22,905 nt of DNA, from positions 1-22,905 of the forward strand of contig JAEZFL010000119.1 of NCBI GenBank assembly GCA_023417515.1, given 5' to 3'. Position 1 is the stretch's first letter, and every line of letters begins with the position of its first letter. Source of the stretch: Pseudomonadota bacterium (GTDB taxonomy: Bacteria; Pseudomonadota; Alphaproteobacteria; Sphingomonadales; Sphingomonadaceae). Of this stretch, positions 14,047-21,573 are shown in pieces. The position numbers and the translations under genes are program-made. A model generated the notes under the pieces. That model made no database searches. It was not told the DNA's origin and saw only the letters and a program-made list of their open reading frames with translations.

Positions 14047-16116
14047 GTGACCCTTCGCCTGCTGCTCGCCGCCGCGCTGATCCTCGCCAGCCCCGTCTCG
14101 GGCTTCGCCAGCCCCGCGCCGCCGGCCCCGGCGCCCGCGCAGATCACGCGCGAGCAGGCCGTGGCGATGCTGCTCGGCTTCAACGAGACCGGCATCAACC
14201 TCGCCGCGCGCGACCTTACCGTCCGCCCCGGCAACGACTTCAACCTCTACGCCAACGGCGCCTGGATGCGCTTCATCCGGGTTTCGGGCGGCGCCCAGGA
14301 ATTCTCCTACTCGATCCAGGCCCAGCTCAACGAGGATGTCGAGGCGCAGGTCCGCGCCATCGTCGAGAATCCGGCCGGCGACCCGGCCGCGCAGCAGATT
14401 TCGGAGCTCTATCGCGGCTTCATGGACATGGCGACGATCGAGCGCCTGGGGGTGACTCCGCTGCGGCCCTATTTCGAACGGATCGCGCGCATCCAGAGCC
14501 GTGCCGACCTTCTCAAGACGTTCAGCGAGAACGGCTACAACATGCCGTTCGGAATCGGTGTCATTCCCGACCCCGGCAATCCGACGCGCCACATCGTCGC
14601 CATCGGTCAGGCCGGCACGCTGATGCCGACCCGCGATTACTATCTTCGCGAAGGCCCCGAGTTCGACCGCTACCGCGCCGCCTATCGAAGCTACGTGACT
14701 CAGCTTCTGCAGCTCGCCGGTATCGACGGCGCGCCGGCCAAGGCGGAGGCGATCTTCGGGCTCGAGCGGCGGCTCGCCGAAGCGCATTGGCCGCCCGAGC
14801 GAAGCCGCGACGTGTCGCAGAGCATGAACCGGATGAGCGTGGCCGAGCTGCAGCGGCTCGCGCCCGAGTTCGACTGGCCCAACACTCTGCGCCTGCTCCG
14901 GATGGGCGACGTCGATACCGTGCTGGTCGCCGAGACGAGCGCGATCCGGGCCGCCGGCCGCCTGCTCGAGGACGTGCCGCTCGACACCTGGAAGGCGTGG
15001 CTCACCTTCCACTTCATCGACGCCTTCGCGCCCTACATGTCGTCCGCCTTCGACCAGGCCGCCTTCACCTTCCACAACCAGGTGCTGAACGGCATGAACC
15101 AGCCGCACGAGCGCTGGCGGCGCGGAGTCCAGCTCACCGACGGCGCGCTCGGCGAGGCGGTCGGCCGAATCTACATGGCGCGCCACTTCCCGGCCGAGAG
15201 CAAGCGGGTCGTGGAAGAGATGATCGGCAATCTGCGCGGCGCCTTCGCCGAGCGGCTGCGCCGGATCGACTGGATGGACGAACCGACTCGCCGCGAGGCG
15301 CTCGCCAAGCTGGACGCGTTCGGCGCCCGGGTCGGCGGTCCGGACCGAACCATCGACTATAGCCAGCTGCGCCTCGACCGCGGCGACATGGTCGGCAACA
15401 TCATGCGCTTGGGCGATTTCAACTTCGACCGCGAGATCGCGCGGCTCCACCAGCCGGTCGACCGAAGCTTGTGGGACATGACCGCGCAGACCGTCGGCGC
15501 GTCCTATAACGTGCTGACCAACCAGATCACGTTCCCGGCCGGGATCCTGCAGCGGCCGCTGTTCCACCCGGGCTATGACGCCGCCGTCAATTACGGACGG
15601 ATCGGCGCCGCGATCGGCCACGAGCTCGGCCACGGCTTCGACGATCAGGGCCGCCGCTTCGACGGCGCCGGGCGGCTGCGCGACTGGTGGACCCCGGCCG
15701 CCGCGCAGCGCTTCCACGAGCGCGCAGAGCAGCTCGGCCGCCAGTTCGCCACCTACGAGCCGGTGCCGGGATTCCGGGTCAATGCCGAGGCGACGATGGG
15801 CGAGAATATCGGCGACCTCGGCGGGCTCGAGATCGCCTACGAGGCCTATCGCCGCCACGTCGCCCAGCATGGCGAGCCGCCCGTCGTCGGCGGCCTGACC
15901 GGCGACCAGCGCTTCTTCCTGTCCTATGCGCAGACCTGGGCCAGCCATATCGGCGACACGCTCATGCGGTCGATCGTGCTGACCGACGAGCATGCGCCGC
16001 CGGCTTACCGGGTCAACGGAATCGTTCGCAACATGGACGCCTGGTACCGCGCCTTCGACGTCAAGCCCGGCGACGCGCTTTATCTGCCGCCGGAGCAACG
16101 CGTAAGCATCTGGTGA
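14047..16116 (+). CDS. M13 (neprilysin/PepO-type) zinc metallopeptidase, second copy
   Basis: This 689-residue protein is a close paralogue of the preceding peptidase along its whole length, sharing stretches such as PTRDYYLREG-like, VAQHGEPPV, LTGDQRFFLS and LYLPPEQRV. Zinc ligands are intact: HELGH (525-529) and Glu586 in GENIGDLGG; NASYNP is GASYNV here, a change in the substrate-binding motif that may alter specificity. A signal peptide (TLRLLLAAALILASPVSGFA) directs export. GTG at 14047 is preferred because GGAG at 14038-14041 lies 5 bases upstream; GTG at 14041 overlaps that site. The terminator immediately before the ribosome binding site suggests expression depends on read-through or an internal promoter in the first copy. 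Confidence 0.93.
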   Translation: MTLRLLLAAALILASPVSGFASPAPPAPAPAQITREQAVAMLLGFNETGINLAARDLTVRPGNDFNLYANGAWMRFIRVSGGAQEFSYSIQAQLNEDVEAQVRAIVENPAGDPAAQQISELYRGFMDMATIERLGVTPLRPYFERIARIQSRADLLKTFSENGYNMPFGIGVIPDPGNPTRHIVAIGQAGTLMPTRDYYLREGPEFDRYRAAYRSYVTQLLQLAGIDGAPAKAEAIFGLERRLAEAHWPPERSRDVSQSMNRMSVAELQRLAPEFDWPNTLRLLRMGDVDTVLVAETSAIRAAGRLLEDVPLDTWKAWLTFHFIDAFAPYMSSAFDQAAFTFHNQVLNGMNQPHERWRRGVQLTDGALGEAVGRIYMARHFPAESKRVVEEMIGNLRGAFAERLRRIDWMDEPTRREALAKLDAFGARVGGPDRTIDYSQLRLDRGDMVGNIMRLGDFNFDREIARLHQPVDRSLWDMTAQTVGASYNVLTNQITFPAGILQRPLFHPGYDAAVNYGRIGAAIGHELGHGFDDQGRRFDGAGRLRDWWTPAAAQRFHERAEQLGRQFATYEPVPGFRVNAEATMGENIGDLGGLEIAYEAYRRHVAQHGEPPVVGGLTGDQRFFLSYAQTWASHIGDTLMRSIVLTDEHAPPAYRVNGIVRNMDAWYRAFDVKPGDALYLPPEQRVSIW

Positions 16117-16155
16117 GCCGAATTGGAACGGAGGAGAAACTTGTCTCCAATCGGT

Positions 16156-16184
16156 TTGACGCGGCCGGCTTCTGTATTTAGCAA
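16156..16184 (+). promoter_or_regulatory. Weak candidate promoter for the lipoprotein/RTX protease pair
   Basis: TTGACG at 16156-16161 is followed after 17 bases by TAGCAA at 16179-16184, a poor -10. A TATTTA at 16175-16180 is a better -10 but only 13 bases away. It lies 68 bases before the lipoprotein start in the only sizeable gap upstream of it. Offered as a candidate only. Confidence 0.25.
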
Positions 16185-16251
16185 AAGGACTTAAGAGTCG
16201 CGGCCCGGCATTTCCGGGCTCTTCCGGGGATTGGGGGGAATTGCCGATTCA

Positions 16252-16794
16252 ATGCGACCGCCGTCATGGCCATTCCTCGCCGGTGCCTTGCTGCTCGGCT
16301 GCTCCGGGCCGGTCATCGGCGAGCCCGGCATGACCAATATCGATCAGCCGCAGGTCGCCCAGGGTCCGGGATCGCCGCCTCCCGCAATCGTCGAGGGCGT
16401 CGAGCGTGTCCACGTCGTCTGCCTGCTCACCGGCAGCGCCGGAGTCGCGCTGGATCGCCAGGCCGCCTTGTGCGAGCGTCTGCAACGCCTTGCCTCCGAC
16501 GGCGCGCCGGTTCCGGTTTCCGTGGTTCAGATCGGCGACCCGGCACTGCTCGATCCGGCTGCGCTCGTTCTGCTTCTTCATGCGATGGCCGAGCAGGTCG
16601 GCGACCGGCCGGTCCTCGCCTTCTCGCTTCGTCCGTTCCGCAACGCAGGCGCACGCACGGCGATCCTGTTCGGCCCCGCGCCGAGGGCCGTGCCCGCGGG
16701 TGACGAAGCCCAACTGACCGAGGCGCTTCGAGGCGCGCTCGACGAAGTGCTGCCGTGGCGATCACCGTCGCGGCGTCCGCGCAGAATCAACTGA
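16252..16794 (+). CDS. Small lipoprotein of unknown function, upstream of the RTX protease
   Basis: The product is 180 residues and is not recognised. The N terminus has a lipoprotein signal with lipobox LLGC (Cys17), so it is probably lipidated; the residue after Cys is Ser, which favours outer-membrane sorting. The mature part is a globular alpha/beta-looking segment (VERVHVVCLLTGS, PVPVSVVQIGDPALLDPAALVLLLHAM, RPVLAFSLRPFR) and a basic tail (RSPSRRPRRIN). ATG at 16252 is preferred for the lipobox; GGGGGGA at 16233-16239 is 12 bases upstream, a long spacer. An in-frame TTG at 16231 would add seven residues and hide the signal. Only 21 bases separate it from the serralysin-type gene, so the two are probably co-transcribed; a role with that protease is possible but unproved. 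Confidence 0.7.
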   Translation: MRPPSWPFLAGALLLGCSGPVIGEPGMTNIDQPQVAQGPGSPPPAIVEGVERVHVVCLLTGSAGVALDRQAALCERLQRLASDGAPVPVSVVQIGDPALLDPAALVLLLHAMAEQVGDRPVLAFSLRPFRNAGARTAILFGPAPRAVPAGDEAQLTEALRGALDEVLPWRSPSRRPRRIN

Positions 16795-16815
16795 TAATTC
16801 CTAGGAGGGGAAACA

Positions 16816-19107
16816 ATGAGCGAGATCATTCAGCATAGTGGCGACATCGGTTGCCGTTGCAGCGCGTGCCAGGACGGCGCCGACCCGCGGGTCGCCGACC
16901 GCGAGGTCGTGAGCCCGGACGTCTATATCGGCGATCTCGGCGACCGCGTGTTCGTTTCGGCGGACCCGCTTGCCGGAACCATCGGATCCAATGGCAAGCC
17001 GATCTGGTCGCCCGAGCAGATCGCCGACCATCTCAACCGCACCGGCGCCAACTGGACCGGAACGATCGATCCGGCGATCCAGCGCGGCGACACGGATCCG
17101 ACCACGATCACGTTCGGCTTCTTCAATTCGCAGGCCGAGCTGTTCGACAACGGCTACGTCTATTTCGTCGGCAACCAGGGTTTCGGTCTCGCCGAATATT
17201 TCAACTTCGCGCCGTTCACGGCGGCCCAGCGGGCGGCCGCCCGCGAGGCGATGCAATCCTGGGACGATGTCGCCGCGATCTCGTTCGTCGAGACCAACGC
17301 GGACAATGCCGACATCAATTTCGGCAACCTCGCCAGCGCGCCGACGACCCAGGCCTATTCGCGCCTGCCGTTCGGAACTGTCAGCACCAATCCGATCGTC
17401 AACGAGCAGGCGCAATGGATCGTCGGTGACGTCTGGATCTCGGCCAGCCAGCCGAGCAACTTCCAGCTCGACGAGGGCGGCTACGGCCTCCAGACCCTGA
17501 CCCACGAGGTCGGCCACAGCCTCGGCCTGTCGCATCCCGGCGGCTACAACGCCGCCCCCGGAGTGACGTTCAGCTACGGCAACCATGCCGAATATTATCA
17601 GGACACCCGCGCCTATACGGTCATGTCCTATTTCGAAGCGAGCTCGCTCGGCGCGCGCCACTTCGATTTCAACATCTCGACGACGGTCTATTCGGGCGTG
17701 CCGCTAATCCACGACATCGCCGCGATCCAGGCGATGTACGGCGCGGACATGACCACCCGCACCGGGGACACGGTCTACGGCTTCAACAGCAATGCCGGCC
17801 GCGACTCGTTCGACTTCGATCTGACTCCGGCTCCGGTCATGGCGATCTGGGACGCCGGCGGCGAGGACACGCTCGACACGTCGGGCTACGCCACGCAGCA
17901 GCTGATCGACCTTCGCCAGGGCATGTTGTCGAGCATCGGCGGAGTCACCTACGACACGGCGCCGTCGTTCGAGCAGGTCAACGCCAACCGCGCTGCCGCC
18001 GGCATGGGGCCGGTGTCTCGGGCGACCTATGATGCGAACATGGCGGTTCTGCTCGCCGCACCGATCGTCGGCCGTCTGACCGACAATGTCGGAATCGCCT
18101 ATGGCGCGATCATCGAGAATGCGATCGGCGGCAGCGGCGCCGACCTCATCATCGGCAACGAGGTCGTCAACAAGTTGTACGGCAATGACGGCGACGACGT
18201 GCTGATCGGCGGCGAGGGCGCCGACCTCCTCGACGGCGGCGACGGCTTCGACATCGTCAGCTACGCGACCTCCGCGGCCGGAATGGTCATGACCTTCGGC
18301 CGGCCCGAGGGTGGCGACGCCGCCGGCGACGTGTGGATCAGCATCGAAGGTCTCGAGGGCAGCCAGTTCGACGACCGCCTCACCGGCGGCAATGGCGATG
18401 ACTATCTGTCCGGCCTCGGCGGCGTCGACTATCTCATCGGCGGCAACGGCAACGACATGCTGATCGGCGGCGCCGGCGACGACGTCCTCGACGGCGGCAA
18501 TGGCAGCGACATGCTGATCGGGGGGACCGGCAACGACATCCTGAATGGCGGCAATGGCGCCGACACCATCGATGGCGATGCCGGCGACGACGTGATCGAC
18601 GGCGGCAACGACAATGACACCCTGCGCGGCGGCGACGGTGCCGACCATATCGACGGCGGCAACGGCGACGATACGCTCGAGGGCGGCGCCGGGGTCGACA
18701 TGCTGATCGGCGGCAACGGCAACGACGTCCTGCACGGCGGCGCCGGCGACGACACGCTGCTCGGCGGCAACGGCAACGACGTCCTCAATGGCGGTGCCGG
18801 CAACGACGTCCTGCACGGCGGCAACGGCAACGACCGGTTCGTCTTCACCGACCTCGGCGGCACCGACCAGGTGACCGACTTCCGGCGCGGCGACAAGATC
18901 GACCTGTCGGGCCTCGACGCCATCGCCGGCGGCGGTGACGACGCCTTCGCCTTCATCGGGGCGGGCGCCTTCACCGCAGCCGGTCAGCTGCGCTCCTATG
19001 CGTCTGGCGGAAGCTTCTTCGCGGAAGGCGATATCGACGGCGACGGCCTGGCGGATTTCGTCATCCAGACGAACACCCTGCTCACAGTGACCGACTTCGT
19101 CCTGTAA
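16816..19107 (+). CDS. Serralysin-type (M10) metalloprotease with RTX repeats, type I secreted
   Basis: This 763-residue protein is a secreted zinc endopeptidase. The catalytic domain carries HEVGHSLGLSH (230-240) with the three His ligands, and the Met-turn VMSYF (Met270) follows at the expected distance. Residues about 438-675 are RTX nonapeptides of the GGxGxDxLx type that fold as a calcium-binding beta-roll after export. The C terminus DFVL resembles the hydrophobic Asp-ended tail used by type I secretion of serralysins. There is no Sec signal. All three cysteines of the protein sit in the first 18 residues (Cys13, Cys15, Cys18), in a CxCxxC arrangement; the rest is cysteine-free. AGGAGGGG precedes ATG with a good spacer. 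No ABC transporter, membrane fusion or Inh-like inhibitor gene lies in this window, so the exporter must be elsewhere. A terminator follows. Confidence 0.93.
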   Translation: MSEIIQHSGDIGCRCSACQDGADPRVADREVVSPDVYIGDLGDRVFVSADPLAGTIGSNGKPIWSPEQIADHLNRTGANWTGTIDPAIQRGDTDPTTITFGFFNSQAELFDNGYVYFVGNQGFGLAEYFNFAPFTAAQRAAAREAMQSWDDVAAISFVETNADNADINFGNLASAPTTQAYSRLPFGTVSTNPIVNEQAQWIVGDVWISASQPSNFQLDEGGYGLQTLTHEVGHSLGLSHPGGYNAAPGVTFSYGNHAEYYQDTRAYTVMSYFEASSLGARHFDFNISTTVYSGVPLIHDIAAIQAMYGADMTTRTGDTVYGFNSNAGRDSFDFDLTPAPVMAIWDAGGEDTLDTSGYATQQLIDLRQGMLSSIGGVTYDTAPSFEQVNANRAAAGMGPVSRATYDANMAVLLAAPIVGRLTDNVGIAYGAIIENAIGGSGADLIIGNEVVNKLYGNDGDDVLIGGEGADLLDGGDGFDIVSYATSAAGMVMTFGRPEGGDAAGDVWISIEGLEGSQFDDRLTGGNGDDYLSGLGGVDYLIGGNGNDMLIGGAGDDVLDGGNGSDMLIGGTGNDILNGGNGADTIDGDAGDDVIDGGNDNDTLRGGDGADHIDGGNGDDTLEGGAGVDMLIGGNGNDVLHGGAGDDTLLGGNGNDVLNGGAGNDVLHGGNGNDRFVFTDLGGTDQVTDFRRGDKIDLSGLDAIAGGGDDAFAFIGAGAFTAAGQLRSYASGGSFFAEGDIDGDGLADFVIQTNTLLTVTDFVL
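18129..18840 (+). repeat. RTX nonapeptide repeat DNA
   Basis: Roughly two dozen repeat units of 27 bases encode GGxGxDxLx, most regular between 18430 and 18840, with GGCGGCAACGGCAACGAC-like cores. This is coding repetition of the calcium-binding beta-roll, with an interruption at about 18250-18370 that encodes a non-repeat segment. Confidence 0.85.
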
Positions 19108-19128
19108 GCAATTCGGGCAGGCATGAAG

Positions 19129-19157
19129 AGCGGGTCCCGGCGACGGGGCCCGCTTTT
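19129..19157 (+). terminator. Rho-independent terminator after the RTX protease
   Basis: An 11-base stem (19129-19139 with 19144-19154, one G-T pair) with a GCGA loop is followed by TTTT at 19154-19157. It lies 21 bases after the protease stop and separates it from the cyclophilin-like gene. Confidence 0.8.
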
Positions 19158-19180
19158 CATTTGGGAAGGCTGCCGCCCGA

Positions 19181-19196
19181 CGGCTGTCCACAGCCG
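19181..19196. promoter_or_regulatory. 16-base palindrome upstream of the cyclophilin-like gene
   Basis: CGGCTGT and ACAGCCG flank a central CC. It lies 55 bases before the ATG. It could be an operator or an RNA hairpin; nothing else identifies it. Confidence 0.25.
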
Positions 19197-19251
19197 ATTG
19201 CATTTCCTCCCCGAGCCGGGAAGATTGTCCGCCTGAAACAGGGGGACTGGG

Positions 19252-20181
19252 ATGCGCTTGACCGCCGCCGCTTTGGCACTTCTTCTCGCGAGTTGCTCCG
19301 TTGCATCCACGACCCAGGAACCGTCACGGTGGCGGCCGATGCCGATCCCGGGCGCGACCGAGCCGTCCGCGGTGATCGCCAGCAGCGCAGCCTCCGACTG
19401 GCGCGAGATCGCGCCCGACAATCTGATGGTGATGGAGCTTGGCGACGGCGGCCGGGTCATCATCGAGCTGGCGCCCGAATTCGCCCCGGTCCATGTCGCC
19501 AACATGCGCGCCTTCGCCCGCGCCGGCTGGTGGAACAACGCCACGATCTACCGAGTGCAGGACAATTATGTCGCCCAGTGGGGCAATGGCGATGCCGAGG
19601 TGCCGCTTCCGCAAGGCGTCGTCCAGCGCCCGCCGGCCGAATATGAGCGGCCGCTCGCCGGGCTTCAGCTCCTCGATCTTCCCTATCCCGACCCCTATGC
19701 CGGCACCGTCGGCTATGCCGGCGGCTGGCCGGTCGGATTCGATCGCTCAGCGGGCCTCGCCTGGCTGCCGCATTGCTACGCCAGCGTCGGCGTCGGCCGC
19801 GACCTCGCGCCCGACACCGGCACCGGCGGCGAGCTTTACGCGGTGATCGGCCACGGCCCACGCCATCTCGACCGCAACATCGCCAATGTCGGCCGGGTGA
19901 TCGAGGGGATTGCGCTTCTCTCCGCCCGCCCGCGCGGCACGGGCGATCTCGGCTTCTACCAGGCCGATCGCGGCGAGACGCCGATCCCGATCCGCCGAAT
20001 CCGTCTCGCCAGCGACATGCCGGAGGCGGAGCGGCCGCGCTTCGAGGCGATGCGCACCGACACGGCGGCCTTCAACAACTATGTCCGGGGTCGCGCCAAT
20101 CGCGGCGGCCCCTTCTTCAACCGGCCCGCCGGCGGAGTCGACATCTGCAACGCGCCGGTACCCGTGCGGCGCAAGTCCTAG
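19252..20181 (+). CDS. Cyclophilin-type peptidyl-prolyl isomerase-like lipoprotein
   Basis: The 309-residue product has a lipoprotein signal (lipobox LASC, Cys15; next residue Ser, favouring the outer membrane). Residues about 55-255 resemble a cyclophilin: IIELAPEFAPVHVANMRAFARAGWW, ATIYRVQDNYVAQWGNGD (corresponding to the FHRVxxxFxxQGGD catalytic strand), and PRHLDRNIANVGRVIEG near the end of the fold. The catalytic Arg and Gln are kept (IYRV, AQWG), but the usual FFI and the Trp/His positions differ, and there is an insertion around PYPDPYAGTVGYAGGWPVGF. It may therefore be a divergent foldase or a binding protein without isomerase activity. GGGGGA lies 5 bases upstream of ATG. Position next to secreted proteases is suggestive only. 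It converges on the retropepsin-like gene with 28 bases between. Confidence 0.8.
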   Translation: MRLTAAALALLLASCSVASTTQEPSRWRPMPIPGATEPSAVIASSAASDWREIAPDNLMVMELGDGGRVIIELAPEFAPVHVANMRAFARAGWWNNATIYRVQDNYVAQWGNGDAEVPLPQGVVQRPPAEYERPLAGLQLLDLPYPDPYAGTVGYAGGWPVGFDRSAGLAWLPHCYASVGVGRDLAPDTGTGGELYAVIGHGPRHLDRNIANVGRVIEGIALLSARPRGTGDLGFYQADRGETPIPIRRIRLASDMPEAERPRFEAMRTDTAAFNNYVRGRANRGGPFFNRPAGGVDICNAPVPVRRKS

Positions 20182-20209
20182 CGGAGGACCAGTCCGCCGC
20201 CCCGGGTGA

Positions 20210-20638
20210 TTAGCGCAGCACCATCCGCTCGGAATCGACGCTGACCGACACCTTGTCGAGGAACGAGCGGCCGAGCAGCGATACCGGAAGATCGGGGGCG
20301 ACCACCGCGTCGATGCTCGCCGCCGCGATCGGGCCGAGCGCGAGGGTCGCCAGCGTGACCGGGGTGAAGCCGTCGCCCGACTCGATGCCGAGCCGCGCCG
20401 CGTCGTCAGTGGTGAGCAATACGGTCGAGGCGCCGGGATCGACAAGCATGCGCACCCGTTCCGCTCCGATATTGACGTCGGTGTAGAACTGGCCGTCGGG
20501 CGCGCGCAGGATGGTGAAGCCGCCCGCGGCGACGGAAGCGCGCTCGGGCGCAGGCGCCGCCTGATCGAGCGCGGGCGTCAGTGAGATCAGGCCGACCAGG
20601 CCCGCCGCATACCACAGCAAAGATCCGCTTCCCGCCAT
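20210..20638 (-). CDS. Small retropepsin-like (clan AA) aspartic protease with altered DxGA motif
   Basis: This 142-residue protein has an N-terminal membrane or signal segment (LLWYAAGLVGLISLTPAL) and a single retropepsin-like domain from about residue 41. FYTDVNIGAERVRMLVDPGAST contains the active-site loop, and SLLGRSFLDKV is the usual C-terminal motif of the bacterial clan-AA family (about 120-200 residues). The loop reads Asp67-Pro68-Gly69-Ala70, where the family normally has DTGA or DSGA. The catalytic Asp is kept; the Thr/Ser that bonds across the dimer is not. It may be inactive or altered, or the residue may vary in relatives. No convincing Shine-Dalgarno precedes the ATG at 20638. 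It probably acts as a dimer at the inner membrane or in the periplasm. Confidence 0.75.
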   Translation of the reverse strand: MAGSGSLLWYAAGLVGLISLTPALDQAAPAPERASVAAGGFTILRAPDGQFYTDVNIGAERVRMLVDPGASTVLLTTDDAARLGIESGDGFTPVTLATLALGPIAAASIDAVVAPDLPVSLLGRSFLDKVSVSVDSERMVLR

Positions 20639-20688
20639 GGGAAACGGATAACCCGGTCATGTTCAACGGACGGTTAATTCGGGGGGTG

Positions 20689-20723
20689 GCCGGGGCCCTG
20701 GGGGGAGGGGAGAGGGCCCCGGC
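20689..20723 (-). terminator. GC-rich inverted repeat downstream of the zinc-ribbon gene
   Basis: Arms of 11 bases (20689-20699 and 20713-20723) pair perfectly around a 13-base loop. They begin 11 bases after the stop of the zinc-ribbon gene on the minus strand. No T-run follows; AATTAA comes 10 bases later. Likely a transcript-ending or stabilising hairpin. Confidence 0.5.
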
Positions 20724-20733
20724 GGGGAATCGA

Positions 20734-20988
20734 TCAGGCCGCGAGCGGGTGCTGATAGTCGCGGCGGGTATGACGCACGGTCTGGCTGCCCATCAGCGCT
20801 CCGTTCTCGAGCGGCAATGCAGTGGCGCAGAAGGCGCACTCGGCCATCAGCCGGCCGATCAGCCACTGGCTGCGGCCGCAGCCGGGGCAGTGATTGGTCT
20901 CATGGTCGCGATAGACGACGTGATAGCCCCGCTCATGAGGCCGCGAAGGGAGGCTACCGCTGCGTGCCTCGAAGATACTGGTCGCCAT
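20734..20988 (-). CDS. Small zinc-ribbon protein of unknown function
   Basis: The 84-residue product carries two CxxC knuckles, Cys34/Cys37 (CPGCGRSQW) and Cys51/Cys54 (CAFC), 14 residues apart, the layout of a zinc ribbon. The rest is polar and basic with many His residues. It has no export signal, so it is probably cytosolic; small zinc ribbons of this type bind nucleic acid or a protein partner, but none can be named here. ATG at 20988 is supported by AAAGGAG about 8 bases upstream on the minus strand. It stands alone: 231 bases separate it from the gene upstream, which holds its promoter, and an 11-base inverted repeat follows the stop. Confidence 0.7.
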   Translation of the reverse strand: MATSIFEARSGSLPSRPHERGYHVVYRDHETNHCPGCGRSQWLIGRLMAECAFCATALPLENGALMGSQTVRHTRRDYQHPLAA

Positions 20989-21132
20989 ACAATTGGCTCC
21001 TTTCGAACTCGACTTGGCTGCCCAACGCCCGTTCTACAGGAGAGGTTGCATGTACCGAAATCGCCGCAGGGGTCTGTGCGGCCAGGATCGCAGCTAAACC
21101 AACCGCCCGCTAACCATGAAAGCCTAGGCGGC

Positions 21133-21162
21133 GAGCCGTTTCCGCTGAGCGATGAGCCGTTT
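21133..21162. repeat. Direct repeat GAGCCGTTT, 21-base period
   Basis: GAGCCGTTT at 21133-21141 and 21154-21162 are exact copies, two helical turns apart. They lie in the 231-base gap between the TfoX-like gene and the zinc-ribbon gene, about 150 bases upstream of the latter. A regulator site is possible; otherwise that gap shows no gene. Confidence 0.25.
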
Positions 21163-21219
21163 TTGCAACAGTTAGGGAATTTTTAGCAATCCCGCTCCGG
21201 GACAGCGGCTTGAAACGAA

Positions 21220-21573
21220 TTAACCCTTTCTGGGGCGCTTCTTGGCTGCCGAGCGCTGCCCGGCCTCGACGGCAAGCCGAGCCCAGCGCTGCAATTCGTC
21301 GGAATCGTCATAGACGCCGTCCGGAGCGCGCCGGTAGTTCATCACCTCGACCCGGCCGTCCCTGGCGGTGAAGGTGAAACGCTCGCACCCGGCCTCGTCC
21401 CACAGCGCGTCGGACTCCGCATCCGACTTGAACCAGAGCTGGTCGTCGGCGACCGCGAAGATGATCCCGTCGAGATAGAGAGTCGCCGCGCCCATCATCT
21501 TGCGCATGGTCACCGTGCCGAGCGGCTCGAGCCCTTCCTGCACCCAGGCGACGAGGCCTTCGTCATAGGCCAT
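21220..21573 (-). CDS. TfoX N-terminal-domain protein
   Basis: The 117-residue product matches the TfoX/Sxy N-terminal domain: TMRKMMGAATLYLDGIIFAVADDQLWFKSD near the start, then a beta region and a basic tail (SAAKKRPRKG). Sxy/TfoX of gammaproteobacteria co-activates CRP-dependent competence genes, but the isolated N domain is widespread and mostly uncharacterised. No TfoX C-terminal domain is present. ATG at 21573 overlaps the stop of the SMR gene as TGATG, suggesting translational coupling. A longer frame reaching 21930 is a read-through of the neighbouring gene's other frame and is not used. Confidence 0.8.
   Translation of the reverse strand: MAYDEGLVAWVQEGLEPLGTVTMRKMMGAATLYLDGIIFAVADDQLWFKSDAESDALWDEAGCERFTFTARDGRVEVMNYRRAPDGVYDDSDELQRWARLAVEAGQRSAAKKRPRKG

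Noticed and set aside
11898..14243. Very long open frame on the minus strand opposite the first M13 gene (and similar ones at 13936-16098, 6804-8891, 17704-19203, 1836-3497)
   Set aside because: High GC leaves few stops in the antisense frame. The translations are rich in Arg, Gly, Asp and Val with no family motif, while the opposite strand has full known domains.
18430..18840. Regular short repeats that could suggest a CRISPR array
   Set aside because: The 27-base periodicity is coding (GGxGxDxLx) with no spacers and no cas genes; it is an RTX beta-roll.
19185..19194. DnaA-box-like sequence CTGTCCACA
   Set aside because: Two mismatches to the consensus, single copy, and no origin features nearby; it is part of a palindrome.
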